A stretch of 17,910 bases of DNA. It comes from JANLSE01 sp031362265 (GTDB lineage: Bacteria; Chloroflexota; Chloroflexia; Chloroflexales; Roseiflexaceae). This document shows positions 13,553 to 17,910 of this stretch, piece by piece. Where the stretch lies: assembly GCA_031362265.1 (NCBI GenBank), contig JANLSE010000410.1, positions 1-17,910 of the forward strand, given 5' to 3'. The position numbers and the translations under genes were made by a program. The first letter of the stretch is position 1. Each line of letters starts with the position of its first letter. Below the pieces are notes generated by a model. It was given only the letters and a program-made list of their open reading frames with translations, had not been told where the DNA came from and did not search any database.

Positions 13553-15529
13553 ATGAAAACGATTCAAGAGGGCGATCTGCTCTGGCAGCCAACAGCCGAA
13601 GACAGCGAACATGCCAATTTGACCCACTACATGGCCTGGCTGCGTGAGAAACGTGGCCTGGCTTTTGGCAGCTATCCCGAACTCTGGCGCTGGTCGGTCG
13701 ACCAGATCGATAGCTTCTGGGAGAGTATCTGGGACTATGTTGGTATTATCGCGTCGCAGCGTGCAGAAGTAGTGCTGGCCGAACGCCATATGCCAGGTGC
13801 GCGCTGGTTTCCAGGAGCGCATCTCAATTATGCCGAGAACATTTTCGGCAAGCGCAACGATTCGGAACCAATGATTCACTATCAGGCCGAAGGGCAGCCA
13901 CTTGTCTCCTATAGTTGGGATCATATGTACGACCAGACCCAACGCGTGGCGGCGGCACTGCGCCGCATGGGCATCCAGCCTGGCGATCGGGTGGTTGGCT
14001 ATCTGCCAAACATCCCTGAGGCGATCATTGCGCTGCTAGCAACCGCCAGTATTGGCGCAATTTGGTCGTGTTGCGCACCCGACTTCGGTAGCCGCAGTGT
14101 ACTCGACCGCTTCAGCCAGATTGAGCCAAGCATTCTGATCGCCGTTGATGGTTATATCTATGGCGGCAAAACTTTTGATCGGCGTGAAGCGCTAACTGAA
14201 CTACAGGCCGCATTACCCAGCCTGCGGCAGACAATCCTGATCCCACAGAATAGCGCAACTACGGATCTGGACCAGACGACACTCTGGAATGATGTGCTCG
14301 CTCAACCTGTTGCGCCAACCGAGCCTAGCTTCACACAAGTCCCGTTTGATCATCCGCTCTGGATTGTTTACTCTTCTGGCACCACTGGCCTGCCCAAGCC
14401 AATTGTGCAGAGTCATGGTGGTATTCTACTTGAACACGCCAAGGCGACGATACTACACAACGATCTAAAACCTAGTGATCGCTTCTTCTGGTTCACTAGC
14501 ACCGGCTGGATGATGTGGAATTATCTGGTTGGCGGCCTACTCTCGGGCTGTAGCATTGTTCTCTATCATGGTAGCCCTGGTTGGCCGGATCTGAATGCAC
14601 TCTGGGAACTGGCTGAACGCGCTGGAGTGACCTACTTCGGTACATCGGCGGCGTTTATTACGGCGTGTATGAAGGCTGAATTGCGGCCAAACCAGAAGTA
14701 CGACCTACGCCAGATTCGGGCGGTTGGATCAACTGGCTCACCGCTGACGACCGCTGGGTTTGCCTGGGTCTATGCGAACATTAATTCACGTCTGGCGCTC
14801 GAGTCGCTCAGTGGCGGTACTGATCTCTGCACCGCATTTGTAGGCGGCGCACGGGTGCTGCCGATCTACGCAGGCGAGATTCAAGGCCCGTCGCTTGGTG
14901 CCCATGTCCAGTCGTTTGCTCCAGATGGCACAGCCCTAACCGATGAGGTAGGCGAATTGGTGATTAGTGCGCCAATGCCCTCAATGCCGATCAGGTTCTG
15001 GAACGATCCCGGCCATATGCGTTACTTAACCAGTTATTTCGAGATGTACCCTGGTATCTGGCGACATGGAGACTGGATCAAAATCAATACGCGCGGTGGA
15101 TGTGTGATATATGGCCGCTCCGACTCGACAATCAATCGTCAGGGCATCCGGATGGGTACCAGTGAAATCTATCGCGCTGTCGAGTCGATCCCGGAGATTG
15201 TCGATAGCCTCGTGGTCGATCTCGAACTACTTGGACGCGAGTCGTATATGCCACTATTCGTGGTGTTACATGAGAGTGCAGCGCTGGATGAAGTGCTTAA
15301 GCAGCGCATCCGCCAGACGCTGCGACAAGCCATTTCGCCGCGCCATGTGCCGGACGAAATCTTCGCAATCACTGAGGTTCCCTACACCCTAAGCGGGAAG
15401 AAGCTTGAGGTGCCGATCCGTCGCATTCTGCTTGGGCATCCAATTGATGCGGTAGTTAGCCCTGGCTCGCTACGCAACCCCACTGCTCTCACCTTCTTCA
15501 TACAACTTGCCGAACGCTTGAATGCGTGA
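13553..15529 (+). CDS. Acetoacetyl-CoA synthetase (acetoacetate-CoA ligase)
   Basis: This 658-residue ANL-superfamily enzyme activates acetoacetate with ATP and CoA. The length and N-terminus (LLWQPTAEDSEHANLTHYM, then a W-rich segment, then MPGARWFPGAHLNYAENIF) are those of acetoacetate-CoA ligases rather than acetyl-CoA synthetases. ATP-binding motifs are YSSGTTGLPKPIVQSHGG, TSTGWMMWN and SLSGGTDLCTAF, followed by IWRHGDW and YGRSDSTINRQGIRMGTSEI. The adenylation lysine is K616 in LSGKKLEVPIRR. The start is ATG 13553 because GGAGGAAACC precedes it directly; the frame is open back to 13463 but without homology or such a site. Acetoacetyl-CoA could be split by the thiolase at 2695-3969. The gene seems to be transcribed alone and divergently from the GH140-like genes. 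Confidence 0.95.
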   Translation: MKTIQEGDLLWQPTAEDSEHANLTHYMAWLREKRGLAFGSYPELWRWSVDQIDSFWESIWDYVGIIASQRAEVVLAERHMPGARWFPGAHLNYAENIFGKRNDSEPMIHYQAEGQPLVSYSWDHMYDQTQRVAAALRRMGIQPGDRVVGYLPNIPEAIIALLATASIGAIWSCCAPDFGSRSVLDRFSQIEPSILIAVDGYIYGGKTFDRREALTELQAALPSLRQTILIPQNSATTDLDQTTLWNDVLAQPVAPTEPSFTQVPFDHPLWIVYSSGTTGLPKPIVQSHGGILLEHAKATILHNDLKPSDRFFWFTSTGWMMWNYLVGGLLSGCSIVLYHGSPGWPDLNALWELAERAGVTYFGTSAAFITACMKAELRPNQKYDLRQIRAVGSTGSPLTTAGFAWVYANINSRLALESLSGGTDLCTAFVGGARVLPIYAGEIQGPSLGAHVQSFAPDGTALTDEVGELVISAPMPSMPIRFWNDPGHMRYLTSYFEMYPGIWRHGDWIKINTRGGCVIYGRSDSTINRQGIRMGTSEIYRAVESIPEIVDSLVVDLELLGRESYMPLFVVLHESAALDEVLKQRIRQTLRQAISPRHVPDEIFAITEVPYTLSGKKLEVPIRRILLGHPIDAVVSPGSLRNPTALTFFIQLAERLNA

Positions 15530-15622
15530 GATGTATTCATTACAGGTTGCCGCCTTGTCCATTTAAGCAGATTGTGAAGCAGAAAACGCCCATCATAGAA
15601 TCATCAATTGTGGCCGAACCAG

Positions 15623-16114
15623 CTAAGCTATTTGGCGTAGCCGCGTCGTTTCGGCTTCCATAATGGCCGTTGTTTTTGTCATGAAATCGAGAATCGTTGC
15701 CCGTTCAGCCTCGCTGTAACTGCTCACCAATTCCATAACTGCATGCCCAAGCGGTGCATACAATTGGTTGAGCTCCTGCTCATGCGCAGGATTACTAAGT
15801 AGTTCAAGAACGACCCGTCGCCGGTCGTTTTGGTCGCGCACACGCTGCACCAAGCCTACCTGCTCTAGCCGATCGATGACACCCGTAATCGCCCCGGTTG
15901 TCAATCCGACCCGCTCGCCAAGCTCACCAGCGGTGATCGGCCCGGCCTGCCTCAGAATACTGTAACACTTCACATCAGTCACACTTACACCAAGCCGATC
16001 TGCGATTGCGGCATGGAACAAGACGGTAGCGGTGCTAAGCCGAAAACCAAGCAACTCCACAATCGGATCGACTGGTGATTCGTATTGAACAAGCGGTCTT
16101 GACATTTCAGTCAT
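15623..16114 (-). CDS. MarR family transcriptional regulator
   Basis: This 163-residue winged-helix repressor has the order typical of MarR: an N-terminal dimerisation helix (18-40), then VTDVKCYSILRQAGPITAGE at 45-64. The recognition helix is LTTGAITGVIDRLEQVGLV at 71-89, the wing is RVRDQNDRRRVVLEL at 91-105 with D94, R98 and R99, and a long C-terminal dimerisation helix follows. MarR proteins usually repress a divergent gene until a phenolic or other small ligand binds. The divergent gene is an FAD monooxygenase remnant, a common MarR target, with a clear inverted repeat between them. The ribosome binding site is weak (only GAGAG about 16 bases before the ATG at 16114), so ATG 16105 is an alternative start. 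It converges on the acetoacetyl-CoA synthetase gene. Confidence 0.93.
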   Translation of the reverse strand: MTEMSRPLVQYESPVDPIVELLGFRLSTATVLFHAAIADRLGVSVTDVKCYSILRQAGPITAGELGERVGLTTGAITGVIDRLEQVGLVQRVRDQNDRRRVVLELLSNPAHEQELNQLYAPLGHAVMELVSSYSEAERATILDFMTKTTAIMEAETTRLRQIA

Positions 16115-16115
16115 A

Positions 16116-16153
16116 ATATCTTATACTCTCATTATCTTATTCACTAAGATAAT
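16116..16153. promoter_or_regulatory. MarR-type operator: 23-base inverted repeat plus an extra half-site
   Basis: ATTATCTTA-TTCAC-TAAGATAAT (16131-16153) has perfect 9-base arms around a 5-base centre. A third copy of the half-site, AATATCTTA, lies at 16116-16124, directly upstream of the MarR start codon. GATAAT within the arms on both strands resembles a -10 element. The site fits repression of both MarR itself and the divergent FAD monooxygenase. Confidence 0.7.
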
Positions 16154-16208
16154 TACCTATAAAGAAATCCGATAGAAAAGTCTAACCCAAAAAGGAGCCT
16201 TTTGCAAG

Positions 16209-16854
16209 ATGACTACCAACCCCAAACACCCAGCATTTTATCTTTGGTGAACAAGCCTTCTTCGGTTATCTTGTGAAACCAACCGGCGAGATTTACTGGT
16301 TTAATAATCTGGCCTATCCAGATGAACCGCGCCGATCTGAGCTCGAAGCAATTCCTCAGGCAGCATGGCAACAGCGGCTGCTTGCCTTACACAGTAAGGA
16401 TCAGCCTTTCATCCCGGATATTATTCGCGCTACCGAGAGCCCTATCGGGAAGTATCCAATCTACGACATCCCAACCTTACCGCGCTGGCATGCTGGGCCG
16501 GTTGTCCTGATTGGCGACGCTGCCCATGCCACATCACCAAGTGCAGGCCAGGGCACATCTCAGGCACTTGAGGATGCGGTTGTCCTCGCTCAATGTGTAC
16601 GCGATATTCCTAACCTGGAAGATGCATTTGCGGCATACGAGCAGATTCGGCGCAAGCGAGCTGAGAAAGTAGTTCAGTTTTCGCGGCAAACGGGGAGTAA
16701 CAAAACAGCGGCAAACCCGATGGCACGTTGGTTCCGCGACCTGCTGATGCCGTTCTTCCTCAAGCGGCTGGCGCAATCAACTGCACTCACATGGCTGTAT
16801 AGCTATAAAATCGCCTGGGATGAGCCAATTGTGGAACACATGCGAGATAACTAA
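16209..16854 (+). pseudogene. FAD-dependent monooxygenase, N-terminal half deleted
   Basis: AAGGAG (16192-16197) leads to ATG 16209 and MTTNPKHPA, a fitting start for a PHBH-like flavoprotein. That frame stops at 16248-16250. The rest resumes in another frame from about 16231 (HFIFGEQAFFGYLVKPTGE) and runs to 16854. It contains IYWFNNLAYPDEPRR, the second FAD motif GPVVLIGDAAHATSPSAGQG and a C-terminal helical part with MRDN at the end. The GxGxxG Rossmann motif and the DG motif, together about 190 residues, are missing, so the product cannot bind FAD normally. Complete relatives hydroxylate aromatics, antibiotics or similar compounds. It is divergent from the MarR gene, its probable regulator. 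GTG 16273 could start a 193-residue fragment but lacks a ribosome binding site. Confidence 0.82.
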
Positions 16855-16871
16855 GTTCAGAAACGGAGCGC

Positions 16872-17507
16872 TTAAAGTAGCGGGCGAATACGCTTGGAGG
16901 AGACCCACTCATTCCATTCGGAGCCATGGCCCTCATAGGCAATTTGGTGCACGCCCGCGCGCTCATCAAGTACAGTAGCAAGATACCAACGCTTCTTCCA
17001 CTGAACCTCTACAGTCGTGCCGATTGGGTAGCGCGGTCGGCCAATCGTGCGAACTTGATCCTGCTTAACCCATTCATTATCGGTGCTATCATAGCCGTAA
17101 TAGCGCACCTCTAATGAGCCATCGCGGACACCAATCACCTGAGCTGCATACCATTGCCCTTCGGTCTGGACGGCGACATTGCGGCCAAGCTGTGGATCGC
17201 GCCGAGGCTTAGCGGCAGAGATCACCAAATAGGGATCGAAACCAGGGCTGGTCGCGAAGGCCGAAACCTGTTCCTCTGCAAAGGCCAGCTCGGCTTGGAT
17301 GTGGCCAGCAAGCTCGGCCAGCGTAATCGTGCTGCTGCTATCACTATCGGCGTATGCCTCACCACTCAGGGCAGCCAAAATCGCCTCGGTAAACGTCCAG
17401 TTCCCGGTCGAGAGTTCACTTGCCAGCGATGAGCCCAGGCTCGCGTAGGCAACGCGCCGCTGATGCGTGGCGACGGCATCGGCCAAGTGGCCTGAGTGGC
17501 AGCAATC
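16872..17507 (-). pseudogene. Caspase-like (peptidase C14) C-terminal half with two Tudor/agenet-like modules
   Basis: The frame beginning at 17507 reads DCCHSGHLADAVATHQRR; DCCHSG is the catalytic-Cys motif of bacterial caspase-like peptidases. The remaining p20/p10 part follows: RVAYASLGSSLASELSTGNW, then TFTEAILAALSG and a D/S-rich stretch before ITLAELAGHI. The catalytic-His half (YYAGHG-type motif) is absent. After PYLVISAAKPRRDPQLG come two similar modules of about 48 residues: VAVQTEGQWYAAQVIGVRDG with RYYGYDSTDNEWV (about 17189-17046), and VEVQWKKRWYLATVLDERAG with AYEGHGSEWNEWV (about 17024-16875). They resemble Tudor-knot or agenet modules. The gene lacks its own start; upstream sequence belongs to a membrane sensor in another frame. 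Confidence 0.72.
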
Positions 17508-17821
17508 TGTAGGTATTGGGTGCGACTGATGTAGTAGACAACTGCAAGCAATACAACAGCAACAATGGTTTGCCGATAACCTGTATAGTTCGCCCAGTCA
17601 ATCAAAAAGGCTGTGACGATCTCAACGACAATCGCGACAACAATCAATGCCAGCAAAAATCCCGTCAGGAGGGTTGCCTGCCGGCGTTGATCAGGTTCTG
17701 TGATCTTGGGAGACGGCTCAACGAACCAACGCCAAAGTTGTTGCCTGCCAAGCCTGACGTGGAGTTTGCCTCGCGTTGGCGGTGGAAAGGTTGGGGATTT
17801 TTGTCGCGTCATCAGGTACAT
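17499..17821 (-). pseudogene. N-terminal membrane region of a sensor protein, joined out of frame to the caspase relic
   Basis: About 108 residues are coherent. A basic Pro-rich cytoplasmic N-terminus includes GKLHVRLGRQQLWRWFVEPS and DQRRQATLL. Helix one is LLTGFLLALIVVAIVVEIVT (51-70), a short loop carries DWANYTGYRQ, and helix two is TIVAVVLLAVVYYISR (85-100), followed by TQYLQIAA. From memory this resembles the start of Chloroflexia sensor kinases or STAS sensors with paired helices. The frame then turns to nonsense while the caspase frame starts in the same bases, so the cytoplasmic output domain has been lost. No ribosome binding site is obvious; ATG 17821 or ATG 17812 (MTRQKSP) could be the start. 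Bases 17822-17910 hold nothing I recognise. Confidence 0.6.
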
Positions 17822-17910
17822 CTAACCGTATCTAGCTATATGGTGGAGTTTGCTAAGGCATATCCTTACGAGACCACAACATATCACTAAATCCTATAGG
17901 GGCAACGATA

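Noticed and set aside
1..17910. Insertion sequence or prophage as the cause of the gene damage
   Set aside because: No transposase, integrase, phage structural gene or long terminal inverted repeat was found; the junctions lie within or between genes without inserted DNA.

Overview
The window looks like chromosomal DNA of a member of the Chloroflexota, probably a filamentous Chloroflexia relative of Herpetosiphon, Chloroflexus or Roseiflexus. This is inferred from the gene families: an RsbR-type STAS protein with a Chloroflexia-like coiled linker, a two-helix membrane sensor N-terminus, TPR plus CHAT proteins and a caspase-Tudor protein. By eye the base composition is about 50-55% GC. Genes lie on both strands in short units, mostly preceded by clear GGAGG-like ribosome binding sites. 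I see no tRNA, rRNA, CRISPR array, transposase or phage gene.

Left part (1-4663): the N-terminal 120 codons of a Qor-type quinone oxidoreductase (minus); a STAS-domain protein that has lost its N-terminal sensor part; a trans-sulfuration PLP enzyme (minus); an intergenic stretch with a triple ACGCAAAG repeat and a small unexplained ORF; and a minus-strand pair of a ClbS/DfsB-like (DUF1706) protein followed by an acetyl-CoA acyltransferase (thiolase). A 32-codon fragment of an MFS transporter lies upstream of that pair.

Middle part (4664-11106): a secreted GH5-like (clan A) glycosidase converges on a GlgX-type glycogen debranching enzyme. Divergent from glgX is a two-gene unit: an 11-repeat TPR protein and, 32 bases later, a CHAT-domain caspase-like protease with an intact His-Cys dyad. 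This TPR/CHAT pair is the best candidate here for a little-studied system.

Right part (11107-17910): an intact GH140/DUF4038 apiosidase-like protein is followed on the same strand by a paralogue with a DUF5060 N-terminus that has lost its catalytic core. Divergent from them is an acetoacetyl-CoA synthetase. A MarR regulator faces the remains of an FAD monooxygenase across a 23-base inverted repeat, the likely operator. The right end holds a membrane-sensor N-terminus joined out of frame to the catalytic-Cys half of a caspase-like peptidase with two Tudor/agenet-like modules.

The acetoacetyl-CoA synthetase and thiolase could together convert acetoacetate to acetyl-CoA, though they are about 9 kb apart. 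GlgX, the GH5-like enzyme and the GH140 proteins point to polysaccharide turnover. The most striking property of the window is its gene decay. At least four loci (STAS, GH140 paralogue, FAD monooxygenase, sensor/caspase) keep a good gene start and a good gene end but have lost the middle. At each junction a few bases make sense in both reading frames, which would fit deletion between short direct repeats.
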